Shown: piece by piece, positions 1 to 7,206 of the stretch | How the letters are laid out: each line of letters opens with the position of its first letter | How positions within the stretch are numbered: position 1 is the stretch's first letter | From: Pseudomonadota bacterium | Lineage (GTDB): Bacteria; Verrucomicrobiota; Verrucomicrobiia; Chthoniobacterales; UBA6821 | NCBI GenBank assembly: GCA_009928265.1 | Contig: RFPR01000042.1 | Coordinates: forward strand, 1-15,462 | DNA: 15,462 bases | Direction of reading: 5' to 3' | The notes under the pieces: generated by a model | What the model was told of the DNA's origin: nothing | Database searches by the model: none | Seen by the model: the letters and a program-made list of their open reading frames with translations, nothing else | Translations under genes and position numbers: made by a program

Positions 1-2
1 AC

Positions 3-224
3 GATCTCATCCTGCTCTACACCGACGGTATCACGGAGGCGCTGGATGCGAACGGCACGGAATACGGCGTGGAGCGTCTTCGTCAGGAGCTTCACCTCAA
101 GGCCTCCTCCGGATCAGCCGAAACGCTGCGCCATCTTGCCGATTCCGTAAGAACCTTTGCAGGTGACCAACCACAGCACGACGACATCACTTTGATTGCG
201 CTCCGGAAGAAGCCAGTTTCATAA
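3..224 (+). CDS. SpoIIE/RsbU-type PP2C serine phosphatase, C-terminal fragment
   Basis: Partial gene: the frame is open to the left edge, so only the last 73 residues are seen. The fragment opens with DLILLYTDGITEA, the characteristic strand and metal-binding Asp of SpoIIE-type PP2C phosphatases. It ends with HDDITLIALR, the family's closing DD-I-T motif, in which an Asp helps coordinate the catalytic Mn/Mg ions. Family members dephosphorylate anti-anti-sigma (STAS) proteins in partner-switching pathways, and many carry N-terminal sensor domains. Those would lie outside the window, so the input signal cannot be judged. The gene ends 26 bp before grpE on the same strand, so co-transcription with the chaperone genes is possible. 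Family assignment is firm; the precise partner is unknown. Confidence 0.85.
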   Translation, partial: DLILLYTDGITEALDANGTEYGVERLRQELHLKASSGSAETLRHLADSVRTFAGDQPQHDDITLIALRKKPVS

Positions 225-250
225 TAGCCATTCGCCTTGAACCATTACCC

Positions 251-805
251 GTGAAGAAGAACCAAGATCCAAACCCCGAGGAAAATATCGCCGCTGACGC
301 TGAGAAGGCCCAGGATTCCACCGCGCCCGTGCAGGCTGCCGCTTCCGAAACGGCCGCCACGCCCGACCTTCAGGCTGAAGTGGAAAAATACCGTGATGCC
401 GCCCTCCGCGCAGCTGCCGATCTCGAGAATTTCCGCAAGCGGATGATCCGCGAGAAGGAGGAGGCGATCCGCTTCGCCAATGCGGGCATCCTTGAGAAGC
501 TCCTGCCCATCCTCGACAACTTCCAGCTTGGTCTCGACGCAGCCTCCTCCGACACCGCCGCGCAAGGAATCGTCTCCGGGTTCTCCATGGTCCACCGCCA
601 GCTCGGCGATTTTCTGATCTCCTGCGGACTTCAGCCGATCGACGCCGCGGGCCAGCCCTTTGATCCCAAGCTCCACGAGGCACTCGGCCATGAATCCGAC
701 CCGGCGCAGGCCGACGGGGTGGTCCTCCGGCAGACACGACGCGGCTACAAACTTGCCGACCGCTTGATTCGCCCCTCCAGCGTGATCGTCAACAAGCTCT
801 CCTGA
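251..805 (+). CDS. grpE: GrpE, nucleotide exchange factor of DnaK
   Basis: 184 residues. GrpE is a cytoplasmic homodimer that releases ADP from DnaK and so resets the chaperone cycle. An acidic, Ala-rich, probably disordered tail (about 1-40) is followed by the long coiled-coil helix (about 41-100) containing RAAADLENFRKR and LLPILDN. The C-terminal beta domain has FDPKLHEALG (137-146) and RRGYKLADRLIRPSSVIV (163-180), all GrpE signatures. The start is GTG at 251; no later start precedes the conserved domain and no clear Shine-Dalgarno is visible. dnaJ follows after 7 bp, a classical chaperone pairing, although dnaK is not in this window. Length is normal for the family. Confidence 0.95.
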   Translation: MKKNQDPNPEENIAADAEKAQDSTAPVQAAASETAATPDLQAEVEKYRDAALRAAADLENFRKRMIREKEEAIRFANAGILEKLLPILDNFQLGLDAASSDTAAQGIVSGFSMVHRQLGDFLISCGLQPIDAAGQPFDPKLHEALGHESDPAQADGVVLRQTRRGYKLADRLIRPSSVIVNKLS

Positions 806-812
806 TACCGGC

Positions 813-1943
813 ATGGCCCAGACCAAGAGATGCTACTACGAGGTGCTTCAGGTCACCCGGACCGTCGAGTTCGAAGAGATCAAGAAGTCGTACCGGAAAC
901 TGGCGGTCAAACATCATCCTGACAAGAACCCCGGTGACACCACCGCCGAGGAGCGCTTCCGCGAGCTGGCCGAGGCCTACGACATCCTGAGCGATGCGGA
1001 GAAGCGCGCCGCCTATGACCGCTACGGCCACTCAGCGTTTCAGGGCGGCATGGGAGGCGGGGGCGGCATGCACGATCCCTTCGACCTCTTCCGCGAGATG
1101 TTCGGCGCTGCGGGAGGCGGGGGTGGCATCTTCGATCATTTCTTCGGAGGTGGTGCAGGAGGGGACAACGGCCGCGGATCCGATCTCCGCTACGATCTCC
1201 AGATCACGCTCGAAGAAGCCTTTGCCGGTTGCGAGAAGGAGATCGAGCTGCGCAAGCTCGATGCCTGCGGAACCTGCGAGGGAACCGGCGCTTCCAAAGG
1301 GGCGAAGGTCTCCACCTGTTCTCTCTGCAAGGGGCGAGGTCAGGTCGTCGCCTCGCGCGGATTTTTTCAGGTAGCCCAGCCCTGTCCTCAATGCCGCGGC
1401 GAGGGACGCGTGATCGACAAACCGTGCCGCGACTGCGGTGGCGAGGGGCGGACAGCCTTTGGAGAGAAAGGAAGGGAGAAGGTTTGTGCCGTGCTTGTCG
1501 GCCAAGTAAAGCGCGCCTCATCTGGTGGCGGCGAGGCAGGCGTTCGCGGCGGTGGCAAAGGGGACCTCTACGTTGTCATCCATCTCAAGGAACACCCCGT
1601 CTTCAGCCGTGAGGGGACCGACCTCCACTGCACGGTGCCCATTCCCTTTGTGACGGCGGCGCTCGGCGGCGAAATCGAGGTTCCTTCTCTCGCCGGCCCC
1701 GTGAAGATGAAAGTCCCCGCCGGCACGCAGGGGGGCAGCGATTTCCGGCTGAAGGGCCATGGCATGCCACGTCTCCAGTCCGTCGCCAAAGGAGACCTGC
1801 ATGTCCGCCTTGAAGTGGAGGTTCCGACGAAACTCGACGAGAACCAGCGTAAGGCGCTCGAGTCGTTCGCCGAACTCTGCGGCGATCATAACACCCCGAT
1901 TCATCGGAGCTTTACCGAGCGGATCCGAGACCTGTTCTCGTAA
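813..1943 (+). CDS. dnaJ: DnaJ, Hsp40 co-chaperone (with an aberrant CTD-I segment)
   Basis: 376 residues with the full type I Hsp40 layout. The J domain carries HPD at 35-37, which stimulates the DnaK ATPase. A Gly/Phe-rich linker follows (about 72-125). The zinc region starts at Cys152 and has four CxxCxGxG repeats (CGTCEGTG, CSLCKGRG, CPQCRGEG, CRDCGGEG). The C-terminal substrate domains contain GDLYVVIHLKEHPVF and PAGTQGGSDFRLKGHGMP. Odd: about residues 224-237 (nt 1482-1523) replace the normally invariant IPAGVDxGxRLR with VCAVLVGQVKRASS, although the total length is unchanged; reading one base out of frame recovers a better match (see findings). J domain, zinc region and the rest of CTD are intact, so I annotate it as functional, with that caveat. 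Confidence 0.94.
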   Translation: MAQTKRCYYEVLQVTRTVEFEEIKKSYRKLAVKHHPDKNPGDTTAEERFRELAEAYDILSDAEKRAAYDRYGHSAFQGGMGGGGGMHDPFDLFREMFGAAGGGGGIFDHFFGGGAGGDNGRGSDLRYDLQITLEEAFAGCEKEIELRKLDACGTCEGTGASKGAKVSTCSLCKGRGQVVASRGFFQVAQPCPQCRGEGRVIDKPCRDCGGEGRTAFGEKGREKVCAVLVGQVKRASSGGGEAGVRGGGKGDLYVVIHLKEHPVFSREGTDLHCTVPIPFVTAALGGEIEVPSLAGPVKMKVPAGTQGGSDFRLKGHGMPRLQSVAKGDLHVRLEVEVPTKLDENQRKALESFAELCGDHNTPIHRSFTERIRDLFS

Positions 1944-1957
1944 AATCGGGAACAGGT
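1930..1957 (+). terminator. Hairpin at the 3' end of dnaJ
   Basis: The arms ACCTGTTCTCG (1930-1940) and CGGGAACAGGT (1947-1957) pair over 11 positions (10 Watson-Crick, one G-U) around the loop TAAAAT. The loop contains the dnaJ stop codon TAA (1941-1943). The downstream U-tract is weak (AATTT), so this may be a weak intrinsic terminator or a 3'-end stabilising hairpin. The next gene is convergent, which fits an end-of-operon role for grpE-dnaJ. Confidence 0.6.
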
Positions 1958-2001
1958 AATTTGGGCTATAAACCCATACCCTATCCCCTAACTTTCATCT
2001 C

Positions 2002-2664
2002 CTAGCTCCCGCCGATTAAGGGAGCATGTCCCCCGTGGCCCCTGGCAATCCCGGCCGCTATGCGTTCCGCCAGCAGTTGACGGACCCGTGGATCCTGCAG
2101 CTTTGCGTTCTCCTTGGGATTGGAGACGAAGCCGAGCTCGAGAAGAGTGGCGGGACGCTGGTTGTGATGGAGCACATAGAAGCGCGCGTATTTCACACCA
2201 CGGCTGTGTGATCCGTAGCAGGTGGCGATCTCGCGCAGGATGTTGGAGGCAAACGGCGCCGAGCGTCGGTCGTAGTAGTAGGTCTCGACCCCGTCGGCGG
2301 CGCGGCGCGGGGAGCAGTTGAAATGGATGCTCACGAAGGCCGCGTCGGGACGGGCGTTGGAGATGGCCGTCCGTCCACCGAGCGGGATGAAGACATCCGT
2401 CGTCCGGGTCATGACGACCCTGTAACCGCGGGCTTCTAGGAGAGGCTTGAGTCTGCGCGCCACATCAAGAGTGAGCATCTTCTCGGACAATCCCTGACGT
2501 CCCCGGGCCCCGTTGTCATAACCCCCGTGACCAGCATCAACGACCACCGTTCTGAAATTGGAAAGACTCGCTCCCTCTTCAAAGAGGGCGCAGCCAGGCA
2601 GCAGCAACGCTGCCAGCAGAAGCAGACAACGGGTGAGCGCGTTCATGAAAGGACGTTCCGTCAT
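2002..2664 (-). CDS. N-acetylmuramoyl-L-alanine amidase (Amidase_3), predicted lipoprotein
   Basis: 220 residues. Amidase_3 zinc enzymes cleave the bond between N-acetylmuramic acid and the L-Ala of the stem peptide in peptidoglycan, in the periplasm. Visible zinc ligands are His46 (VDAGHGG), Glu61 (LSEKM) and His114 (SIHFN). Glu176 in LLELGFVSNP is the catalytic acid/base. The N-terminus is a lipoprotein signal: short basic stretch, hydrophobic CLLLLAALLL, lipobox LPGC with Cys25. There are no LysM or AMIN domains, so it is a minimal catalytic domain on a lipid anchor. A second ATG at 2646 (residue 7) gives an equally good signal peptide and sits better with the possible promoter at 2675-2702; the start is therefore uncertain between 2664 and 2646. 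Divergent from hisF, convergent with dnaJ. Confidence 0.9.
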   Translation of the reverse strand: MTERPFMNALTRCLLLLAALLLPGCALFEEGASLSNFRTVVVDAGHGGYDNGARGRQGLSEKMLTLDVARRLKPLLEARGYRVVMTRTTDVFIPLGGRTAISNARPDAAFVSIHFNCSPRRAADGVETYYYDRRSAPFASNILREIATCYGSHSRGVKYARFYVLHHNQRPATLLELGFVSNPKENAKLQDPRVRQLLAERIAAGIARGHGGHAPLIGGS

Positions 2665-2674
2665 GACAGCGAAA

Positions 2675-2702
2675 AATTTAGGGCACAGCCAGAGAGGCGC
2701 AA
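2675..2702 (-). promoter_or_regulatory. Possible sigma-70-like promoter for the amidase gene
   Basis: On the minus strand TTGCGC (2697-2702) and TAAATT (2675-2680) are separated by 16 bp. Matches to the consensus hexamers are only partial. Initiation about 7 bp downstream would leave almost no leader for the ATG at 2664 but a normal leader for the ATG at 2646. No convincing promoter was found for hisF in the same 106-bp divergent gap. Confidence 0.3.
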
Positions 2703-2770
2703 TCCTTTAAGAACTCAAACCTACCCAGTATTTGCTTCAGCACGCTGTCTTGCTCCTTTAGATTCCAGCG

Positions 2771-3535
2771 ATGCTCGGCAAACGCATTATCCCCTGCCTG
2801 GACGTCGATGGGGGCAGGGTCGTCAAAGGAACGAAGTTCGAGAACATCCGTGATGCGGGCGATCCGGTCGAGTGCGCCCGTTCCTATGACGCCCAGGGAG
2901 CAGATGAACTTGTCTTCCTCGACATCACCGCCTCCCATGAGGGACGCGCCACGATGCGCGAAGTCGTCGAAAAAACCGCGGATGCCTGCTTCATGCCTCT
3001 CACCGTCGGCGGAGGCATCCGCAAGGTCGAGGATGTCCGGGCTATGCTGCTAGCAGGAGCCGACAAGGTCAGCATGAACACCGCTGCCTTGGATAATCCC
3101 GATCTCGTCAACGATTCTGCCGAGGGCTTCGGGTCGCAGTGCGTGGTGGTCGCTATCGATGCCCGGCGCGACGGACGGGGGGGCTGGATTGTCCACACCC
3201 ACGGCGGCCGAAAGCCGACCACTTGGCAGGCCGTTGACTGGGCTATGGAAGTAGCCAAGCGAGGAGCAGGAGAAATTCTTCTTACCAGCATGGATTCCGA
3301 CGGAACCAAGAAAGGCTATGATTTAGCTCTTACTGCCGCCGTCAGTGACGCGGTCGGCATCCCTGTGATCGCCAGCGGCGGTGCGGGAGACATCGACCAC
3401 ATGGCCGAGGTGCTGACTGTCGGCAAAGCCGACGCGGTGCTCGCAGCCAGCATCTTCCACTTCGGCCAGTACACCGTAGGAGATGTGAAGAAGGAATTGG
3501 CCGCGCGCGGAATTCCAGTCAGGCAAACTGCCTAG
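2771..3535 (+). CDS. hisF: HisF, imidazole glycerol phosphate synthase cyclase subunit
   Basis: 254 residues, the normal length. HisF is the TIM-barrel subunit that condenses ammonia (delivered by the glutaminase HisH) with PRFAR to make IGP and AICAR in histidine biosynthesis. The catalytic aspartates are visible: Asp11 in IIPCLDVDGG and Asp130 in VVAIDARR. Phosphate-binding loops include TVGGGI (78-83) and the late SGGAG turn, and THGGRKPT and LLTSMDSDGT are also typical. The ATG at 2771 directly precedes the conserved N-terminus (MLGKRIIPCLDVD). It is alone: no other his genes are adjacent, so the pathway appears dispersed. It ends convergent with trhO, sharing CTAG at 3532-3535. Confidence 0.97.
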   Translation: MLGKRIIPCLDVDGGRVVKGTKFENIRDAGDPVECARSYDAQGADELVFLDITASHEGRATMREVVEKTADACFMPLTVGGGIRKVEDVRAMLLAGADKVSMNTAALDNPDLVNDSAEGFGSQCVVVAIDARRDGRGGWIVHTHGGRKPTTWQAVDWAMEVAKRGAGEILLTSMDSDGTKKGYDLALTAAVSDAVGIPVIASGGAGDIDHMAEVLTVGKADAVLAASIFHFGQYTVGDVKKELAARGIPVRQTA

Positions 3536-4359
3536 CCCTTCTCGTCGTAGCAATAAGGACAGCTCACCTCGTACTGATACCGAGGATCTTTGACCTCTTC
3601 AGCTGTAAGCGGTTCCTGGCATGCAAAGCAGAGTTGGCTGCCGGTTTCTTGAAGCCCCGGATCGACGCCGACGCGCTTGTCGAAGACGAAGCATTCGCCC
3701 TCCCAGTGCGCTCCCCCACACTCCTCAAAGTACTTTAAGATTCCTCCCTCGAGCTGGTAGACCTCCCGGAAGCCGGCCCGTTCGAGATACGGCGCGGCTT
3801 TCTCACAGCGGATTCCGCCGGTACAAAAGCTGACGACTGGCGCCTGCTTCAGCTCTTCGGGCAGGGCGTCGACTGCAGCAGGAAATTTTCGGAAATGGCG
3901 GATCGGGAGGGTGACTGCTCCGGCGAAGGTGCCGAGCTTCACCTCGTAAGTATTGCGCGTGTCGAGCAGCGTGACGGGGCGTCCCTCGTCGAGCCAACGC
4001 TTCAGCTCCTTGGCAGGTAACCGCGGCGATGTATGTCGAGCCGGGTTAATCCCTTCCACGCCAAAGGCGATGATCTCGTTCTTGAGTTTGACGAGCATGC
4101 GGTTAAAGGGCTGCTCGTCACTCTCGCTCAACTTGGTCTCCAAGGTCTCCAATCCCGGGATGACTCGGATCGTTTTAACTACTGACTCCACGGCTGTGCG
4201 CTCGCCGGCGATGAAGAGATTGATTCCTTCAGGACTCAACAGGATGGTCCCCTTCAGGGCACGGGCGATGCACTCGCCCTTGAGCCGCTCGCGCAACTCC
4301 GGCAGATCTCTTAGCTCTGCAAACTTGTAAGCGGCGGCATTGAGAATCGGTAGCGGCAT
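3532..4359 (-). CDS. trhO: TrhO-type rhodanese-domain tRNA uridine(34) hydroxylase
   Basis: 275 residues. This is the family of E. coli YceA/TrhO, which makes 5-hydroxyuridine at the tRNA wobble position in an oxygen-dependent way. The N-terminal acylphosphatase-like region (about 1-95) has the family stretch LKGTILLSPEGINLFIAG. The rhodanese domain (about 112-215) has LLDTRNTYE and the diagnostic active-site loop FCTGGIRCEKA with the catalytic Cys179 and a second Cys185. The C-terminus has two Cys pairs, C244-x2-C247 and C267-x2-C270, resembling a small zinc site. It is preceded by the HTH-like gene with a 2-bp gap, so it is probably translated from the same mRNA. The stop codon overlaps the hisF stop. 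Confidence 0.92.
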   Translation of the reverse strand: MPLPILNAAAYKFAELRDLPELRERLKGECIARALKGTILLSPEGINLFIAGERTAVESVVKTIRVIPGLETLETKLSESDEQPFNRMLVKLKNEIIAFGVEGINPARHTSPRLPAKELKRWLDEGRPVTLLDTRNTYEVKLGTFAGAVTLPIRHFRKFPAAVDALPEELKQAPVVSFCTGGIRCEKAAPYLERAGFREVYQLEGGILKYFEECGGAHWEGECFVFDKRVGVDPGLQETGSQLCFACQEPLTAEEVKDPRYQYEVSCPYCYDEKG

Positions 4360-4361
4360 CT

Positions 4362-4595
4362 TCAGTAAGTGAAGAGGTCAGCGAGTTTGTGCACCTCGCC
4401 GGTCGCCTTGTCGAAGGCGCGCAGAAGTTTCCCCTGCACGTTGCGCGTGAGGCGGCGCCCCTTGCAACCCCGCTGAACCATCTTGTGGGTGATCTGCTCG
4501 GTGGAAGCTGCCACAAGATCGTGGGACTTGAGTCCCTTCTCCGCCATCAAGCGGGCGAGTGGCTGCTCTCCGAGGTCGCGTTCGACGTCGTCCAA
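4362..4595 (-). CDS. Small conserved HTH-like protein of unknown function
   Basis: 77 residues if translation starts at the TTG at 4595; an internal ATG at Met17 (MAEKGLKSHD) is an alternative. I do not recognise a named family. The core from LKSHDLVAAS through KGRRLTRNVQGKLLRAFDKATG to LADLF has the spacing of a compact XRE-like helix-turn-helix: helix, a predicted recognition helix around ITHKMVQ, then a basic turn, a helix and a closing hydrophobic LADLF. It could bind DNA or RNA. It starts 13 bp after the nitroreductase stop and ends 2 bp before trhO, so it is embedded in the operon. Tight packing and the absence of stops argue that it is real; the role is unknown. Confidence 0.72.
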   Translation of the reverse strand: MDDVERDLGEQPLARLMAEKGLKSHDLVAASTEQITHKMVQRGCKGRRLTRNVQGKLLRAFDKATGEVHKLADLFTY

Positions 4596-4608
4596 GGGAA
4601 TCCCAGGC

Positions 4609-5262
4609 TCAGACCGTCTGGATCAGGTCCGTGGCTGTCTTGCGGACCTTTGCCAGATCGGCGTACTTGTCCTCGGCGCTGCGGTAGCCAAGTGCGCAGC
4701 AGACGACGGAGGCATAACCCTGCTCCTTGAGCCCAAGGATGGCGTCGTATTCGGCCGGAGCAAATCCTTCGATTGCGCATGTATCGACGCCAACCAGCGA
4801 GGCGGCAGTCATGAGATTTCCCAGTGCAATGTAGGCCTGGAGCGCAGCCCAGTGGGGAATACGTGCCTCGGCTCCGGGGGAGAGCAGGCTGCCGTACATC
4901 ATGCCACGGTATCCCTCGAGTGACTCGCGGGGAATGTTCCTGACCTCGACGATGCGGTTGAGGAAGGCGTCTATCTCGGTCTCGGTAATACCGGTGCGTG
5001 CGGCAAAGACAACATAGTGGGAAGCATCGACAACCTGCGTCTGGTTCCAGGAGTGGGGCTGGAGTTGCCTGCGGATCGCGGCATCCTTCACCACGAGGAA
5101 GCGGTAGGGTTGGAGGCCGAAGGAGGAGGGAGAAAGGATGAGTGTTTCCTCCAAGGTCTTCCACGTGGCCTCGGGGATGATCTTCGAGGCATCAAAAGTC
5201 TTGGTGGCGTAGCGCCAGTTCAGAGCATGGAGGAGTTGGGTGTCGGTGATCGTGTGGCTCAT
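4609..5262 (-). CDS. NfsB-like NAD(P)H-dependent FMN nitroreductase
   Basis: 217 residues, the typical length for the oxygen-insensitive nitroreductase family. These are homodimeric FMN enzymes that reduce nitroaromatics, quinones or related compounds with NAD(P)H. The family features run in order: an N-terminal basic FMN phosphate motif in RYATKTFDASK (17-27), the SPSSFGLQPYRFLVV stretch (44-58), DASHYVVFAARTG, and the late IEGFAPAEYDAILGLKEQGY motif that closes the FMN pocket. The pattern follows E. coli NfsB closely over the whole length. The physiological substrate cannot be read from the sequence. It lies 36 bp after dxs and 13 bp before the small HTH-like gene on the same strand. Confidence 0.9.
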   Translation of the reverse strand: MSHTITDTQLLHALNWRYATKTFDASKIIPEATWKTLEETLILSPSSFGLQPYRFLVVKDAAIRRQLQPHSWNQTQVVDASHYVVFAARTGITETEIDAFLNRIVEVRNIPRESLEGYRGMMYGSLLSPGAEARIPHWAALQAYIALGNLMTAASLVGVDTCAIEGFAPAEYDAILGLKEQGYASVVCCALGYRSAEDKYADLAKVRKTATDLIQTV

Positions 5263-5298
5263 CGGAATAGGGTGTTGATGGTTGAGGTTTGAAATTGT

Positions 5299-7206
5299 TC
5301 AGCTGATCGCGCCGGCTTTGGGGAGTGGGTTCGTCCGGGAAAGTTCCCCGCGGATCCTCGCCGCGATTGCCTCCGGCGTAAGGCCGTATTTGGCGCGCAG
5401 GATTGCACCGGAGCCGTGCTCGATGAACTGATCGGGCCAGCCGATCCGCAACAGCGGCGTGGTGATCCCCGTATCGGAAAGGTGCTCTGCCACGGCGGAG
5501 CCGAAGCCCCCAGAGGTCGCATGATCCTCGAGTGTACAGACCAGGCGGGTTCCCCGCGCAAAAAACTCGAGTGACACGCTATCGAGCGGCTTGATCCATC
5601 GTGGATTGATGACGGCCGCCCTGATGCCCTCCTTTTCCAGAAGATCGGCAACCTCGCCGGCAACCTCGCAGAAATTCCCGAGACCGAACAAGGCGACGTC
5701 GGTGCCGTGACGGATCACCTCCGCCTTCCCGATCTCCAGCAGGCGGGGCGTCTTTTTCGGAACGGCTCCTGTTCCCGTTCCACGCGGATAGCGGATGGCC
5801 ACCGGGCCCTCGTGGTGGTTGGCCATCGTCCAGAGCATGTCGACGAATTCCTCCTCGTCCTTGGGTTGCATGGCGATCACGCCGGGAATGGATCGGAGGT
5901 AGGCGATGTCAAAAAGCCCGTGATGGGTCGGGCCATCGTCCCCTGATAGGCCTGCACGGTCCATGCAAAGGGCCACGTTGAGGTTCTGCAGGGCGATGTC
6001 ATGGACGATCATGTCGAACGCCCGTTGCATGAAGGTGGAGTAAATCGCGAGAAAGGGCTTCATGCCTCGAGTCGCCATCCCGGCGGCAAAAAGGGCTGCA
6101 TGCTCCTCGGCAATGCCGACGTCGTAAAAACGGTCGGGATGGCGCTTAGCGAATTGAGAGAGTCCCGTTCCGGTGGGCATGGCTGCAGTGACGGCGACAA
6201 TCTTGCGATTGTGATCGGCAAAGTCGGCGAGCGTTTTCCCGAAGATCTCGGAATAGGTGGGTGCGGTGCCGGGAGCGGTCTCCCCGGTATCGGCGCTGTA
6301 CTTGCCGAGACCGTGGAACTTGTCAGGTTTGGCCATCGCGGGCGCGTACCCTTTGCCCTTCTTGGTCAGGATATGGAGGATGACCGGCTCATTCTGCGTC
6401 TTGAGGAACTCGAAGGTGCGGATGAGCAAGGGGATGTCGTGGCCGTCGATCGGGCCGTAATAACGCAGGCCCAGCTCCTCAAAAATGACTCCGGGAAAGA
6501 GGATCTGCTTCACGCCGGTCTCGATCTTGCCAACCAGCTGACGGGCTCCCTTGCCGCCGATCCACTCGACGAACTTCGCCGCCTGATCATGGAGGTGAGC
6601 GTAGGAGGGGCTGGTCGCGATCCGATTGAGATAGCTTGCGATGGCGCCGGTGTTCTTGGCGATCGACCACTCGTTGTCGTTCAGCACGACAAGGAACCGC
6701 TTGGTGGTTTCGGCAACGTTGTTGAGCGCCTCGTAGCTTACCCCGCAGGTGAAGGCGGCATCACCGGCGACAGCGACAACATGTTCCGTGCCGCCATTCA
6801 TATCCCGTGCAGCAGCCATGCCGAGCGCGGCCGAGAGGGCGGTTCCCGCATGACCCGCGCCATAGCAATCATGCTCGCTCTCCGTGCGGAGCAGGAAGCC
6901 GTTGAGCCCACCATGCTGGCGCATGGTGGCAAGCCGCGTGCGGCGCCCGGTGAGCATCTTGTGAACGTAGCCCTGATGGCTGACGTCGAGGAGAATCCTG
7001 TCCGCCGGCGTGTCAAAGACGCGGTGGAGGGCGATCGTCAGCTCGACGACACCGAGGTTGGGACCGAGATGCCCACCCGTCTCAGCAAGGGTGCCGATGA
7101 GTTCTTCGCGGATCTCCTGGGCGAGAAGCGGAAGGTCTGCCTCGGGTATCTTTTTCAGGTCGGCGGGGGAGTCGATCCCGTCGAGCAGGCGGGAAGACGC
7201 GCTCAC
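5299..7206 (-). CDS. dxs: 1-deoxy-D-xylulose-5-phosphate synthase (DXS), divergent type
   Basis: 635 residues. DXS condenses pyruvate and glyceraldehyde 3-phosphate, using thiamine diphosphate, to feed the MEP isoprenoid pathway and thiamine and pyridoxal synthesis. Visible sites: His46 (TGGHLG), the TPP-binding region GDAAFTCGVSYEALNN (148-163) with LNDNEWSI, catalytic Glu367 in DVGIAEEHA, and DRAGLSGDDGPTHHG (416-430) with the substrate-binding His429. Odd: the diphosphate motif reads GDA where most ThDP enzymes have GDG, and LDVSHQGYVHK replaces the usual WDVGHQAYPHK. Overall length and all catalytic residues are kept, so I take it as an active, lineage-specific variant. The GTG start overlaps the xseB stop (GTGA, 7203-7206), pointing to translational coupling. 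Confidence 0.95.
   Translation of the reverse strand: MSASSRLLDGIDSPADLKKIPEADLPLLAQEIREELIGTLAETGGHLGPNLGVVELTIALHRVFDTPADRILLDVSHQGYVHKMLTGRRTRLATMRQHGGLNGFLLRTESEHDCYGAGHAGTALSAALGMAAARDMNGGTEHVVAVAGDAAFTCGVSYEALNNVAETTKRFLVVLNDNEWSIAKNTGAIASYLNRIATSPSYAHLHDQAAKFVEWIGGKGARQLVGKIETGVKQILFPGVIFEELGLRYYGPIDGHDIPLLIRTFEFLKTQNEPVILHILTKKGKGYAPAMAKPDKFHGLGKYSADTGETAPGTAPTYSEIFGKTLADFADHNRKIVAVTAAMPTGTGLSQFAKRHPDRFYDVGIAEEHAALFAAGMATRGMKPFLAIYSTFMQRAFDMIVHDIALQNLNVALCMDRAGLSGDDGPTHHGLFDIAYLRSIPGVIAMQPKDEEEFVDMLWTMANHHEGPVAIRYPRGTGTGAVPKKTPRLLEIGKAEVIRHGTDVALFGLGNFCEVAGEVADLLEKEGIRAAVINPRWIKPLDSVSLEFFARGTRLVCTLEDHATSGGFGSAVAEHLSDTGITTPLLRIGWPDQFIEHGSGAILRAKYGLTPEAIAARIRGELSRTNPLPKAGAIS

Noticed and set aside
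245..826. Minus-strand ORFs opposite grpE
   Set aside because: The plus-strand frame carries all GrpE signatures; the antisense translations have no recognisable features.
1962..1975. TGGG...CCCA inverted repeat as a terminator
   Set aside because: Only 4 bp of stem, AT-rich interior and no T-tract; the hairpin at 1930-1957 is far stronger.
2703..2770. Promoter for hisF
   Set aside because: TTGCTT and TAGATT-like hexamers exist but their spacing is about 21 bp, too long to support a call.
4547..5164. 205-residue minus-strand ORF in another frame over the nitroreductase
   Set aside because: Arg/Pro-rich shadow; the overlapping frame matches NfsB over its full length.
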